In this document: piece by piece, positions 25,626 through 34,502 of the stretch
How the letters are laid out: each line of letters opens with the position of its first letter
Numbering within the stretch: the stretch's first letter is position 1
NCBI GenBank assembly: GCA_009703925.1
Contig: WLFD01000002.1
Location: forward strand, 1 to 53,857
DNA from: Actinomycetota bacterium
GTDB taxonomy: Bacteria > Actinomycetota > Acidimicrobiia > Acidimicrobiales > Acidimicrobilacustridaceae
DNA length: 53,857 bases
Reading direction: 5' to 3'
The notes under the pieces: model-generated
Told to the model about the DNA's origin: nothing
Seen by the model: only the letters and a program-made list of their open reading frames with translations
The model's database searches: none
Program-made: the position numbers and the translations under genes

Positions 25626-28202
25626 TCAGGCGATTCCGGCGGCAGTCCGCACCAGCGCCAGTGCGTCGTCGAGAGCTCCGGGATCCTTGCCCCCGGCAAC
25701 CGCCAGATCAGCGCTCTTGCCGCCACCACCCTTCACGGCCTTGGCGGCATCGGCAATGAGTACGGATGCATTGAGTCCAGAATCGGGCCGAACGGCAGCC
25801 ACGATGGTGACTCCCCCTCCTTCGGGGGCGCTTCCGAGAACGGCAGCACGGATACCCGGAACATCTCGGACAGCGACGGCCAGATCGCGGAGCGAGTCGC
25901 GGTCGAGTCCATCGACGCGGCATACGACCACTCCGTCAACGGCAAGCTCTGCGAGTTCGCCGGAGCGCCCCGCTGCAGCCTGTCGTTCGAGATCGCGTAT
26001 CCGCGCCCTGAGTTCCTTCGATTCGGCAACGCGCCGCTCGACCGCGTCGACGAGTTCGTCGGTCGCAACACCGAGGATGTCGGCAGCCGCCCTGATCTGC
26101 GCTTCGTCATGACGAAGTCGTTCGATGGGACCCATTCCCGAGACCGCTTCGAGGCGCCGGATGTTGGAGCCGATGGATGCTTCGCTGATGATCTTGACCG
26201 GGCCGATGTCGCCGAGGGCGGAGACATGCGTTCCACCGCAGAGTTCGGTCGAGTGGGGACCGGCTTCGAGAACCTTCACGATGTCGCCGTACTTGTCGCC
26301 GAAGAACGCAATGGCGCCCATCTGTTCGGCGAAATCCTTGGTCGTCTCGAAGTGGCGGGCCGGAGCGTTCGACAGAACATCGGCGGCAACGAGATCTTCG
26401 ATCCTGCGGATCTCGTCATCGGTGAGTGCTTCATAGTGACTGAAATCGAAACGCAGTCGATCCGGCGCAACGAGTGATCCCTGCTGCTTCACGTGGTCGC
26501 CGAGGACCTCCCGGAGTGCCCAGTGCAGTAGATGGGTTGCCGTGTGATTCCTGCGGATCGCATCGCGCCGATCCGCGTCGATCGCGGCCGAGACGGTCTG
26601 GCCCACTTCGAATTCACCTTCGAAGGATTCGACTTTGTGGCGAACGATGCCGGGAGCGCCGTAAACGGTCTCTACGACACGGGCGCGGCCCGTCGGCGAC
26701 GTGAGCCAACCGGTGTCGCCAACCTGTCCACCCGATTCCGCATAGAACGGGGTGCGATCCAGCACAACCGAATCATCCGTGAGTCCGAGAACCACGGCGT
26801 CGATCTCGTAGGCATCGTTGCCGACGAATTCGGTGAGTCCCGACGTGGTGGCGAGATCGGCGAAGAACTCGGCACTCTCCCCCGGGCCGCCCTTGCGAGC
26901 TTCTTTGGCCCGACGTCGCTGTTCGGCCATCTCGAGATCGAAACCGGCCTGATCGACATCGTGTCCGCGTTCGAGACCGATCTCGCGGGTGAGTTCCAGC
27001 GGAAAACCATGGGTGTCGTGCAGCAGGAAGGCGACCGATCCACCGATCTGTCCGCCGTCGGAGAGTTTGTCGAGTTCCGCATCGAGCAATGCGGTACCGG
27101 ATTTGAGCGTCGAACGGAACCGCTCTTCCTCCCGGGCCACGACCGTGCGCACGAAGTCGTGCTGCTTCACGAGATCCGGATAGGCGTCTCCCATGACCTC
27201 CACCGTCGTGTCCACCAATGCGGGTGTCACGAGTTCACCGACATCGAGCAGATACGCCTCGCGCACAGCCCTACGGATGATCCGACGGAGCACGTAACCG
27301 CGTCCCTCGTTGGACGGGAACACACCGTCGCTGACGAGGAAGCTCATCGTTCGGGCATGTTCGGCGAGGATGCGCAGCGAGATGTCCGACCGATCGCCGG
27401 CACCCAGACGGGTGTCCGTGATCCGCTGCGCTGTTTCGACGAGCGGGGCGAGAACATCCGTCTCGAACACCGAGTCGACGCCCTGGAGCACACCGAGGAT
27501 TCGTTCGAGACCGGCGCCGGTGTCGATGTTCTTCTTCGGGAGTTCGGTGTCTGAGCCATCGACGTCGCGGGCGTACTGCATGAAGACGAGATTCCAGATC
27601 TCGAGGAACCGTTCATCGGCACCGCTGGCCGGACCACCGTCGGGCCCGTAGGCCGCACCCTTGTCGACGTAGATCTCCGAACAGGGCCCACATGGCCCCG
27701 GAGGACCGCCGGGCGGACCCCACCAGTTGTCCTCGTCGAGGAACTGGATGCGATCCGGGTTGACGCCGACGATGTCGCGCCAGATCTCGGCGGCCTCGTT
27801 GTCGGAAAGGTGGCAGGTGACCCACAGGCGATCGGGATCGATCCCGAACAGGTTCGTGACCATGTCCCATGCCATCGGGATCGCCTCGTGCTTGAAGTAA
27901 TCGCCGAAGCTGAAGTTTCCGAGCATCTCGAAGAAACTGAGGTGACGGGCGTCCCGTCCGACTTCCTCGAGATCGCTGTCCTTGCCCCCGGCCCGGACGC
28001 ATTTCTGGACGGTCGTCGCCCTCGTGAACGGCGGCTGCTCCTCGCCCAGGAAATAGGGCTTGAACGGAACCATTCCCGCAACCGTGAACATCAGGTCCGG
28101 GTCATGGGGAATGAGGCTGGCCGACGGAACAATGGTGTGGCCCCGGGCCTCGAAGAACGAGGTGAAGGCACGGCGCAGCTCGTTCGCAGTCATCGGATTC
28201 AT
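25626..28202 (-). CDS. alaS: Alanyl-tRNA synthetase
   Basis: Charges tRNA-Ala and edits mischarged Ser/Gly. The class II aminoacylation domain begins with FFEARGHTIVPSASLIPHDP and contains FTVAGMVPFKPYFLG and GNFSFGDYFK. The editing domain has the zinc-binding HTATHLLHWAL and CGGTHVSALGDIG. The C-terminal DHHA1/C-Ala part (about 720-858) ends with GGGGKSADLAVAGGK. It is 858 residues, a usual length. A TAGGCT hexamer lies nine bases before the ATG. No tRNA-Ala or T-box leader is visible upstream. Confidence 0.97.
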   Translation of the reverse strand: MNPMTANELRRAFTSFFEARGHTIVPSASLIPHDPDLMFTVAGMVPFKPYFLGEEQPPFTRATTVQKCVRAGGKDSDLEEVGRDARHLSFFEMLGNFSFGDYFKHEAIPMAWDMVTNLFGIDPDRLWVTCHLSDNEAAEIWRDIVGVNPDRIQFLDEDNWWGPPGGPPGPCGPCSEIYVDKGAAYGPDGGPASGADERFLEIWNLVFMQYARDVDGSDTELPKKNIDTGAGLERILGVLQGVDSVFETDVLAPLVETAQRITDTRLGAGDRSDISLRILAEHARTMSFLVSDGVFPSNEGRGYVLRRIIRRAVREAYLLDVGELVTPALVDTTVEVMGDAYPDLVKQHDFVRTVVAREEERFRSTLKSGTALLDAELDKLSDGGQIGGSVAFLLHDTHGFPLELTREIGLERGHDVDQAGFDLEMAEQRRRAKEARKGGPGESAEFFADLATTSGLTEFVGNDAYEIDAVVLGLTDDSVVLDRTPFYAESGGQVGDTGWLTSPTGRARVVETVYGAPGIVRHKVESFEGEFEVGQTVSAAIDADRRDAIRRNHTATHLLHWALREVLGDHVKQQGSLVAPDRLRFDFSHYEALTDDEIRRIEDLVAADVLSNAPARHFETTKDFAEQMGAIAFFGDKYGDIVKVLEAGPHSTELCGGTHVSALGDIGPVKIISEASIGSNIRRLEAVSGMGPIERLRHDEAQIRAAADILGVATDELVDAVERRVAESKELRARIRDLERQAAAGRSGELAELAVDGVVVCRVDGLDRDSLRDLAVAVRDVPGIRAAVLGSAPEGGGVTIVAAVRPDSGLNASVLIADAAKAVKGGGGKSADLAVAGGKDPGALDDALALVRTAAGIA

Positions 28203-28211
28203 GGTCCACGC

Positions 28212-28217
28212 AGCCTA
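28212..28217 (-). promoter_or_regulatory. Possible -10 element of alaS
   Basis: TAGGCT, 9 bases, then ATG. This gives an extremely short or absent 5' leader. The spacing is at the long end of the series seen in this window. Confidence 0.35.
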
Positions 28218-28242
28218 ATGACTGGCAACCGCAGGGGCCGAT

Positions 28243-28518
28243 TCAGTCCACTGCCGGCGGACCCGGCAAGTCGTCGCCTTCCGGAGCAATCGCTCCCGGA
28301 TCGCCACACTCATCCGGTTCGAGGATGCGGAAGCCTTCCCCCGTTTCAATGAACCTGATTTCCGACTGGCCGGGCCGACCGCGCTGCGGAGGCAGCAAAG
28401 TCTCCGTATCGATTTCGTATGTCGTGCCACTCCGAGCGCGATGACGACTCGCGAGGAGCAGCTCGATTGCCACTCCCACGATGAGTCCCGCGACGATCGC
28501 AACGACGGCTATGGCCAT
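28243..28518 (-). CDS. Small single-pass membrane protein, unknown
   Basis: I do not recognise this family. The 91 residues begin with a hydrophobic segment (about 3-24, AIAVVAIVAGLIVGVAIELLL) and a short basic stretch (SRHRAR). The rest is soluble, acidic and Pro/Gly-rich, with a C-terminal run of Asp, Glu and Pro. The N-terminus could be a signal anchor with the rest outside, but topology is not certain. It lies between a DUF948-type membrane pair and alaS. A TAGAAT hexamer, the closest in the window to the TATAAT consensus, ends 5 bases before the ATG, which supports real expression. Confidence 0.65.
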   Translation of the reverse strand: MAIAVVAIVAGLIVGVAIELLLASRHRARSGTTYEIDTETLLPPQRGRPGQSEIRFIETGEGFRILEPDECGDPGAIAPEGDDLPGPPAVD

Positions 28519-28523
28519 GCCGC

Positions 28524-28529
28524 ATTCTA
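28524..28529 (-). promoter_or_regulatory. Possible -10 element of the 91-residue membrane protein gene
   Basis: TAGAAT, 5 bases (GCGGC), then ATG. It lies in the 48-base gap after the 94-residue ORF. No -35 is evident. Confidence 0.4.
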
Positions 28530-28566
28530 CGCACTTGAATAATTTTCGTGCGGAATCAAGGCCTCT

Positions 28567-28851
28567 TCAGAGACCGGCGCGCTCAAGTTGCTCGCGCAGC
28601 AGATGTTCAGTCTGCTTGCGAGTCTGCTTCGTGGTCTCGGCGTTGGTCCGCAGACCGTCCACCAAAACAAATCCACGGTCGATTGCCACACGCACTCCGG
28701 AATCGGCAATCCCGACTGCGCGAGTCGCGGCGTCGCGCACATTCTCGGGCACATGACGCCGGGCAAGTTCTCGTGCACGGAGGTACCCGACGACAGTTCC
28801 GGTAGCTCCAACCACGGTGCCCACAGTGAACCAAGTAACGCGTTTGAGCAT
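28567..28851 (-). CDS. Small membrane protein, DUF6167-like
   Basis: A 94-residue protein with one N-terminal hydrophobic helix (about 5-24, including TWFTVGTVVGATGTVVGYL) and a charged, helical C-terminal part with likely coiled-coil character (TKQTRKQTEHLLREQLERAG). The RxxWFTxG start and the place between a DUF948-like protein and alaS resemble the DUF6167 proteins I recall next to alaS in Streptomyces. That family call is from memory and unconfirmed. Its ATG overlaps the upstream stop as TGATG, so the two are translationally coupled and probably work together at the membrane. Confidence 0.72.
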   Translation of the reverse strand: MLKRVTWFTVGTVVGATGTVVGYLRARELARRHVPENVRDAATRAVGIADSGVRVAIDRGFVLVDGLRTNAETTKQTRKQTEHLLREQLERAGL

Positions 28852-29309
28852 CAGGAAGTTCGCCGATCTTGACGCGACGTTGTGTTCAGCGAATTGCGCT
28901 TACGGCGCGACGACCCACGCTCTCCATCGCTGACCGCTAGAGGTGTGACAACTGCGATCGCGCGTTCATCGCGAGTGAGGCGACGCGTCGCACGATCCGA
29001 CGCAACCGATGCCGATGCGAGTTTCACAAGAGGATTGCGCATCACGAGCCAAGCCAGCCGCGACGTCGCTTCGACGCGTGCACTTACCGTCTCGGCGGTG
29101 TCGAGAAGAGAGTCGACACGTTCGATCTCACCATTGGCCAAGGCCACGGTCGCTCGAAGTTCGGCAACAGCGGAGAGTGTCTCGGCCCGAAGGTCCTCGA
29201 CGGTTTCGCGCAACGACCGGAGGGTGCCGATGAGTGACTGAACGGCCATGGCCACAACAACCAGTCCCACAATGGCGACAACGATCAACACGACCGAAAT
29301 CGAGTTCAT
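28851..29309 (-). CDS. DUF948-like membrane-anchored coiled-coil protein
   Basis: A 152-residue protein with an N-terminal transmembrane helix (about 3-27, VVLIVVAIVGLVVVAMAVQ). A long amphipathic helix follows (LRSLRETVEDLRAETLSAV and beyond), typical of DUF948 proteins. Residues 105-152 form a basic, Arg/Ser-rich tail. The start overlaps rarA's stop as ATGA, and its stop overlaps the next ORF. Function is unknown, though DUF948 proteins are often linked to general stress or cell-envelope genes. The tail differs from the helical core and may be poorly conserved. Confidence 0.72.
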   Translation of the reverse strand: MNSISVVLIVVAIVGLVVVAMAVQSLIGTLRSLRETVEDLRAETLSAVAELRATVALANGEIERVDSLLDTAETVSARVEATSRLAWLVMRNPLVKLASASVASDRATRRLTRDERAIAVVTPLAVSDGERGSSRRKRNSLNTTSRQDRRTS

Positions 29310-30655
29310 GTTCCATCCTCGTTGTGGTTCCGACGATTGTCCTGCATGCGTTTACGAACTTCGTCCTCATGACCGTGGGGTGAGGGGTCGTAATAGACCC
29401 GACCCTCGAGTTCCGACGGCCGATACTGCTGGTCGACCCAGCCCTCGGGGCTGTCATGAGGATAGTCGTAGCCCTGCCCGTGCCCAAGACTCTTCGCCCC
29501 CTTGTAATGACCGTCGCGGAGGTGATTCGGAACCTCGCCTCCCGCCCGTTCGCGCACGTCGGACTGCGCCCGACCCAGTGCCACGGTCACCCGATTCGAT
29601 TTCGGGGCCGTCGCCAGATGAACCACCGCATGGGCAAGGTTGAGTTGCGCTTCGGGCAGACCAACGAACTCGACCGCTCGGGCTGCGGCGTCGGCGACGA
29701 CGAGGGAGAACGAATCGGCCATTCCGATGTCCTCGCTTGCCAGCACGACGAGACGCCGGGCGATGTACCGGGCGTCCTCGCCGGCTTCGAGCATGCGGGC
29801 CAGCCAGTAGAGACCGGCATCCGGATCCGATCCCCGGATGCTCTTGATGAATGCCGAAATGACGTCGTAGTGATCGTCGCGGCCGTAGCGCAGAGCTTTT
29901 GTTCCGAGTGCCGCTTCGACATCGGCCACCGTGACCCGGATCAACTCGTCGACGATCGCTCCGGTCTCGTCGTGCGCGGCATCAGGATGCTCATGCGCGA
30001 GTGCAACGGCGACCTCGAGGCTGGTCAGGACGTGACGGCCATCGCCGCCGGCACGATCGACGAGCAGGGTGAGCGCCTCGGCATCGATCGTTGCCTTTTC
30101 CGCTTCGAGTCCGCGATGCGCGAGTTGCGTGCAGGCTTCGACCGACAGCGGCTCGAGGCGGAAGAGGGTGGAGCGACTGAGAAGCGGCGGATTCACCTCG
30201 AAGAACGGATTCTCCGTCGTCGCGCCGATCAGAACCAGCAATCCGCTCTCGACCGACGGCAGCAACGCGTCCTGCTGTGCCTTGTTGAATCGGTGAACCT
30301 CGTCGAGGAACAGGATCGTTCCCTGTCCGCGCTGACCCAGACGATCCTGGGCCCGGGCCGCAACTTCGCGCACGTCTTTGACCGTTGCGGTGACGGCCGA
30401 CAGCTGTTCGAATGCCTTCGACGTCGTTCGGGCCACAAGCTGGGCCACGGATGTCTTGCCCGTACCGGGCGGACCCCAGAAGATCACCGACGAGAGGCGA
30501 TCCGCTTCGATCAGCGCCCGCAGCGGCTTTCCCTTGCCGAGCAGATGCTCCTGGCCCACCACGTCATCGAGCGAATACGGGCGAAGCCGTGCCGCCAACG
30601 GTGCCTGACGGACGAGTCGATCTTCAGCTGCTGCAGCAAACAGATCCTCGGCCAT
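29306..30655 (-). CDS. rarA: Replication-associated recombination protein A (RarA/MgsA AAA ATPase)
   Basis: Clamp-loader-like AAA+ ATPase acting at stalled replication forks. After [20 protein letters not shown] come Walker [10 protein letters not shown] at 61-69, Walker [21 protein letters not shown] from about 114, and sensor [19 protein letters not shown]. The C-terminal tetramerisation region includes [30 protein letters not shown] and [12 protein letters not shown]. It is 449 residues. The ATG lies six bases after TAGCCT, a probable leaderless promoter. Confidence 0.95.
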   Translation of the reverse strand: MAEDLFAAAAEDRLVRQAPLAARLRPYSLDDVVGQEHLLGKGKPLRALIEADRLSSVIFWGPPGTGKTSVAQLVARTTSKAFEQLSAVTATVKDVREVAARAQDRLGQRGQGTILFLDEVHRFNKAQQDALLPSVESGLLVLIGATTENPFFEVNPPLLSRSTLFRLEPLSVEACTQLAHRGLEAEKATIDAEALTLLVDRAGGDGRHVLTSLEVAVALAHEHPDAAHDETGAIVDELIRVTVADVEAALGTKALRYGRDDHYDVISAFIKSIRGSDPDAGLYWLARMLEAGEDARYIARRLVVLASEDIGMADSFSLVVADAAARAVEFVGLPEAQLNLAHAVVHLATAPKSNRVTVALGRAQSDVRERAGGEVPNHLRDGHYKGAKSLGHGQGYDYPHDSPEGWVDQQYRPSELEGRVYYDPSPHGHEDEVRKRMQDNRRNHNEDGT

Positions 30656-30661
30656 CGGTCG

Positions 30662-30667
30662 AGGCTA
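30662..30667 (-). promoter_or_regulatory. Probable leaderless -10 element of rarA
   Basis: TAGCCT, 6 bases (CGACCG), then ATG at 30653-30655, in the 32-base gap after aspS. Confidence 0.47.
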
Positions 30668-30687
30668 CCGGTCGCCCGCGGCCCGAC

Positions 30688-32442
30688 TCAGTCGTTCTTC
30701 TTGGTGGGCAGCAGACGCAGGCCCAGTTCCTCGAGCTGTGCGGTATCGATAGGCGTCGGCGCATGCGTCAGCGGATCGGTTCCGGACTGGGTCTTCGGGA
30801 ACGCGATGACCTCGCGGATGTTCTCCTCGCCAGCGAGCAGCGCGACGAGACGATCGATCCCGAAGGCGAAACCGGCGTGGGGCGGTGCCCCGAACCGGAA
30901 TGCATCGAGGAGGAATCCGAAACGTTCCTGGGCCACATCGGGGGCGATCCCCAACAACGTGAACATCCGCTTCTGGATATCGGCGCGATGGATCCGGACG
31001 CTTCCCGAGCCGAGTTCCCAACCGTTGAGAACGAGGTCGTAGGCCTGCGAACGGACCTTGAGGAGATCGGCAGGCACACCGGTGTCGAGGAGGTGCACAT
31101 CGTCGGCATGCGGCATCGTAAATGGGTGATGGGCCGGGACGGGGGTCCCGTCTTCGTTGAGCGCCTCGAACAGCGGGAAGTCGACGACCCAGAGGAACTG
31201 CAGGCCACCCTCGGTCACCGGCGGGCGACCCAGTTCCAGACGGAGAAGGCCGAGCACATGACAGACCTTCGGTCGATCGTCGGCGACCAGCAGCAGCAGA
31301 TCGCCGGTCTTTGCTCCGGACGTGGCGACCAGACCGGTGAGTTCGTCCTCGGTGAGGAACTTCGCTACCGGCGAGTCGAGCTCGCCAGCGTCCTTGACCC
31401 GCATCCAGACCAGGCCCTTGGCACCCCAGCGCTTTGCCTTGTCGGTGAGGTCGTCGAGCTTGGAACGGGTGAACTCGGCGCCACCATCCACGACGATGCC
31501 CTTGATGCAGTCGGCCTTGAACGCGTTGAACTCCGTCGAGGCGAAGACCGGTGTGAGTTCGATGAGTTCCATCCCGAACCGCGTGTCGGGCTTGTCCGAT
31601 CCGAACCGTTCCTGCGCTTCGCGCCAGGTGATCCGGGGAACGTCGCTCATGGTTCCGCCGGTAACTGCTCCCACCGCCGCCGAGACCGCTACCGAGATGA
31701 ACGCGAGAACTTCTTCCTGGCTGACAAAGCTGGCTTCGGCATCGAGCTGCATGAACTCGAATTGGCGATCCGCGCGCAGGTCCTCATCGCGCAGGCATCG
31801 TGCGATCTGGTAGTAGCGATCGATGCCGCCCACCATGCACAGCTGCTTGAACAACTGGGGGCTCTGGGGCAGGGCGTAGAAGCTGCCGGGAGAAAGACGG
31901 CTGGGGACGACGAAATCGCGTGCACCTTCGGGGGTCGAGGCGATCAACATCGGGGTTTCGATCTCGACGAAACCCTGATCGTCCATGGCCTTGCGAAGTG
32001 ACGCGTTCACCTTGGCGCGAACTCGGAGGTTTCGTTGCATCCGCTCGGTGCGCAGATCGACATATCGATGCGCCAGTCGGACCATTTCATCGACTTCGAC
32101 CCGGTCGTCGAGTTGGAACGGCGGTGGTTCGGCGATGTTGAGGATCTCGACCTCACACTCCCCCAGTTCGATCTCACCCGTCGGGAGATTCGCGTTCGTC
32201 GTGCCGTCGGGACGGATGCGAACCGTTCCGGTGATCCTGACCACATACTCCGAGCGGAGATCGGCGGCGCCGTCGACAACGCACTGGACGAGCCCGGTGT
32301 GGTCGCGCAGGTCGATGAATGCGAGGTGTTCGCCATGCTCGCGGCGACGGGCGACCCATCCGCAGACGGCAACGGTGCGCCCGACGTCGGCGGCCCGGAG
32401 GGTCCCGCAATGGTCGGTTCGCATGGAAAGTGATTCGGTCAC
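30688..32442 (-). CDS. aspS: Aspartyl-tRNA synthetase, bacterial type
   Basis: Charges tRNA-Asp. The N-terminal OB-fold anticodon domain (about 1-110) has CGWVARRREHGEHLAFIDLRDH. The class II catalytic domain includes VEIETPMLIASTPEGARDF, motif 2 FKQLCMVGGIDRYYQIARCLRDEDLRADRQ, and C-terminal motif 3 GFAFGIDRLVALL. A GAD insertion (about 300-410) marks the bacterial type. The start is the GTG at 32442 with AGGA six bases upstream, 19 bases after hisS. Whether it also charges tRNA-Asn cannot be told from this window. Confidence 0.96.
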   Translation of the reverse strand: MTESLSMRTDHCGTLRAADVGRTVAVCGWVARRREHGEHLAFIDLRDHTGLVQCVVDGAADLRSEYVVRITGTVRIRPDGTTNANLPTGEIELGECEVEILNIAEPPPFQLDDRVEVDEMVRLAHRYVDLRTERMQRNLRVRAKVNASLRKAMDDQGFVEIETPMLIASTPEGARDFVVPSRLSPGSFYALPQSPQLFKQLCMVGGIDRYYQIARCLRDEDLRADRQFEFMQLDAEASFVSQEEVLAFISVAVSAAVGAVTGGTMSDVPRITWREAQERFGSDKPDTRFGMELIELTPVFASTEFNAFKADCIKGIVVDGGAEFTRSKLDDLTDKAKRWGAKGLVWMRVKDAGELDSPVAKFLTEDELTGLVATSGAKTGDLLLLVADDRPKVCHVLGLLRLELGRPPVTEGGLQFLWVVDFPLFEALNEDGTPVPAHHPFTMPHADDVHLLDTGVPADLLKVRSQAYDLVLNGWELGSGSVRIHRADIQKRMFTLLGIAPDVAQERFGFLLDAFRFGAPPHAGFAFGIDRLVALLAGEENIREVIAFPKTQSGTDPLTHAPTPIDTAQLEELGLRLLPTKKND

Positions 32443-32461
32443 GGTGGTTCCTAGGGTCGGT

Positions 32462-33742
32462 TCAGGAAAGTCGGGTGGCGACAACGGCGACGACGGCGAC
32501 TCGGTCGACCGTCTCCTGCCCGGTGTCGCCGCGGAGATCGCGGATGGTCACGGTGCCAGATTCTGATTCGTCGCCGCCGATGATGAGCACCAGTGCAGCA
32601 CCGGACTTGTCCGCCGATTTCATCTGCGATTTCATCGAGCGGCCATCGAAGGAACGCTCGGCCGCGATTCCCGCCCGACGGAGTTCGACGGAGAGATCGC
32701 GTCCTGCATCACCACCGGCGGTGTCGATCACGTAGACATCCACCCGCTGTTCGACAGCGTCGAAGACGCCTTCGGCGTCACAGGTGAGCAGCACCCGCTC
32801 GACTCCGGAGCCGAAGCCGATCCCGGGGGTGGCCGGACCACCGAGCGATTCGACGAGACCGTCGTACCGACCGCCGCCACCGATGGTGGACTGCGCGGCA
32901 TCGAGCGCACTGCTCACGAACTCGAATGTCGTGTGCGTGTAGTAGTCGAGGCCGCGTACAAGGCGCGGTTCGAGACGGAAGGGAACCCCGAGCGAGACCA
33001 GCCCGGCCTGTACGCGTTCGAACCGGACCATCGCCTCGTCCGAAAGTCGATCGGTGATCCGGGGTGCATCGACGATCGCGGCGATCGTTGTGGGCCGCTT
33101 GGAGTCGAGTACACGCATCGGATGCGCTTCGACCTTCTCGGCATCCGCCGGGTCGAGATCGCCGATGCGACCCACCAGCCAGCTCCGGATGTCATTGATG
33201 TACCGGCGACGATCCTCGGCCGTGCCCATCGAGTTCAGAACCAGTTCGACCTGACGCAATCCGATGGACGCGTAGAAATCCCAGAGAAGCGATATCACCT
33301 CGACGTCGAGGTCGGGATCGAGTGAACCGAGAGCTTCGAGACCGAGCTGATGATGCTGACGGAAGCGGCCTGCCTGCGGCCGCTCGTAACGGAAGTTCGG
33401 GGCGGCGTACCAGACCTTCCAGGGAGTGGCCGGACGATGCTGGATGTAGGCACGGGCTACTGAAGCGGTGCCTTCGGGCCGGAGCGCAAGGTGTCGATCA
33501 CCCTTGTCGAGAAAGTCGTACATCTCCTTGCGAACGACATCGGTGCCTTCGCCCATGCGGTTGAACACACCGATTTCTTCGAACATCGGGCTCTGGACGA
33601 GTCCGTATCCGGCGCGGCCAACCTGCGCGGCGAAGTCGGCGATGAGCCGTTGCCAGCGGGCCGATTCCGGAGGCAGGACGTCGCGGGTTCCCACCGGCGC
33701 CTTGAAGGCTTCAATTCGGGGGCTGGACGTCGATTCGGACAC
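32462..33742 (-). CDS. hisS: Histidyl-tRNA synthetase
   Basis: Charges tRNA-His. The class II core starts at FKAPVGTRDVLPPES and includes the histidine A-like LVRGLDYYTHTTFEF and GGGGRYDGLVESLGGP. ATPGIGFGSGVERVLL is motif 3, and an anticodon-binding domain follows from about 330. It is 426 residues from the GTG at 33742. A TAGTCT hexamer lies eight bases upstream, and a stem-loop between it and the previous gene probably ends upstream transcription. The hisS-aspS order is conserved. Confidence 0.96.
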   Translation of the reverse strand: MSESTSSPRIEAFKAPVGTRDVLPPESARWQRLIADFAAQVGRAGYGLVQSPMFEEIGVFNRMGEGTDVVRKEMYDFLDKGDRHLALRPEGTASVARAYIQHRPATPWKVWYAAPNFRYERPQAGRFRQHHQLGLEALGSLDPDLDVEVISLLWDFYASIGLRQVELVLNSMGTAEDRRRYINDIRSWLVGRIGDLDPADAEKVEAHPMRVLDSKRPTTIAAIVDAPRITDRLSDEAMVRFERVQAGLVSLGVPFRLEPRLVRGLDYYTHTTFEFVSSALDAAQSTIGGGGRYDGLVESLGGPATPGIGFGSGVERVLLTCDAEGVFDAVEQRVDVYVIDTAGGDAGRDLSVELRRAGIAAERSFDGRSMKSQMKSADKSGAALVLIIGGDESESGTVTIRDLRGDTGQETVDRVAVVAVVATRLS

Positions 33743-33750
33743 GATCGTCA

Positions 33751-33756
33751 AGACTA
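33751..33756 (-). promoter_or_regulatory. Probable -10 element of hisS
   Basis: TAGTCT, 8 bases, then the GTG at 33740-33742. There is no Shine-Dalgarno sequence in between. Confidence 0.42.
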
Positions 33757-33777
33757 CCGGTGCCGTCACTTGGGCAA

Positions 33778-33794
33778 CGAACCCTCCGGGTTCG
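33778..33794 (-). terminator. Stem-loop downstream of the rel-SGNH unit
   Basis: CGAACCC-GGA-GGGTTCG on the minus strand is a perfect 7-bp stem with a 3-base loop, followed by TTGCCC. It lies just after the SGNH gene stop and before the hisS promoter. The T-run is minimal, so it is a likely but weak intrinsic terminator. Confidence 0.45.
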
Positions 33795-33800
33795 CGGGGT

Positions 33801-34502
33801 TCAGACCGGAAGCGGCGGCGGTCCGGCGGCCGCGGCGATCATCGCCGCAAACCCTTCGGCGCCCTCGGTCCTGAGATGCAGACCGTCGTCATAGGTGAAA
33901 CCCGGGGTCGTGGCGACCACCGCCCAATCGGCGACCACGACGTTCGGATAGAGCGACGGCAGGGCCCGGATCGCTTCGTCGGCGGCGCCCACTGCCGGAA
34001 TCCACGGGACGCAGGTGACCCAGATCACCCTGTCGACATCTGCGAGCGAGCTCATGAGCCTCGCCGCCGCCGCCCCGAAATCGTCGCCACCCCAATTCGT
34101 GCACAGGTGCACGACCAGCACCCGGCCGACGAGGCCATCCTTCGCCTGCACGATGTCGATGCCCTGATCGATCCGGCGGCTCTCCTTCGAATCGAAGACG
34201 AGTTCCCAGCCGGCGAGGGCGGTCGGCATCGGAAGCTTCGCCCCCAGCGTGACGGAATCGCCGAGGACGTAGATGGAAGCGGGACCCGGAGCCAACTGTG
34301 AACCCGGGATGTCCCGGCGCATTGTCGTCGTCGTGGTCTCGGGTACGGCCGTGGTTGTCGACTCCTCCACGGAGATTTCCGGAGCCGATGATTCCGGGGC
34401 TGCCCCACCCGAACCCGATGCGGCGAGGAAAACCGCGCCCGCTCCGATCAGAAGGAGCAGAACAACGCCGAGAAGGCGCCGGCGTCTGACGCTTCCCGCC
34501 AT
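33801..34502 (-). CDS. Exported SGNH-hydrolase-like protein, OatA C-terminal type
   Basis: A 233-residue protein with an N-terminal membrane anchor (about 9-28), a Thr/Glu/Ser-rich linker (35-65, with runs of Thr), and an extracytoplasmic SGNH fold. The nucleophile motif YVLGDSVTLGA is at 78-88, the block III-like LCTNWGG is at about 133-139, and the Asp/His pair is in DDGLHL (Asp206, His209). This pattern resembles the SGNH domain fused to acyltransferase-3 in OatA-type cell-wall O-acetylation proteins, but here it stands alone. It may deacylate or acylate an envelope glycan. Its ATG overlaps the rel stop as TGATG. Confidence 0.78.
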   Translation of the reverse strand: MAGSVRRRRLLGVVLLLLIGAGAVFLAASGSGGAAPESSAPEISVEESTTTAVPETTTTTMRRDIPGSQLAPGPASIYVLGDSVTLGAKLPMPTALAGWELVFDSKESRRIDQGIDIVQAKDGLVGRVLVVHLCTNWGGDDFGAAAARLMSSLADVDRVIWVTCVPWIPAVGAADEAIRALPSLYPNVVVADWAVVATTPGFTYDDGLHLRTEGAEGFAAMIAAAAGPPPLPV

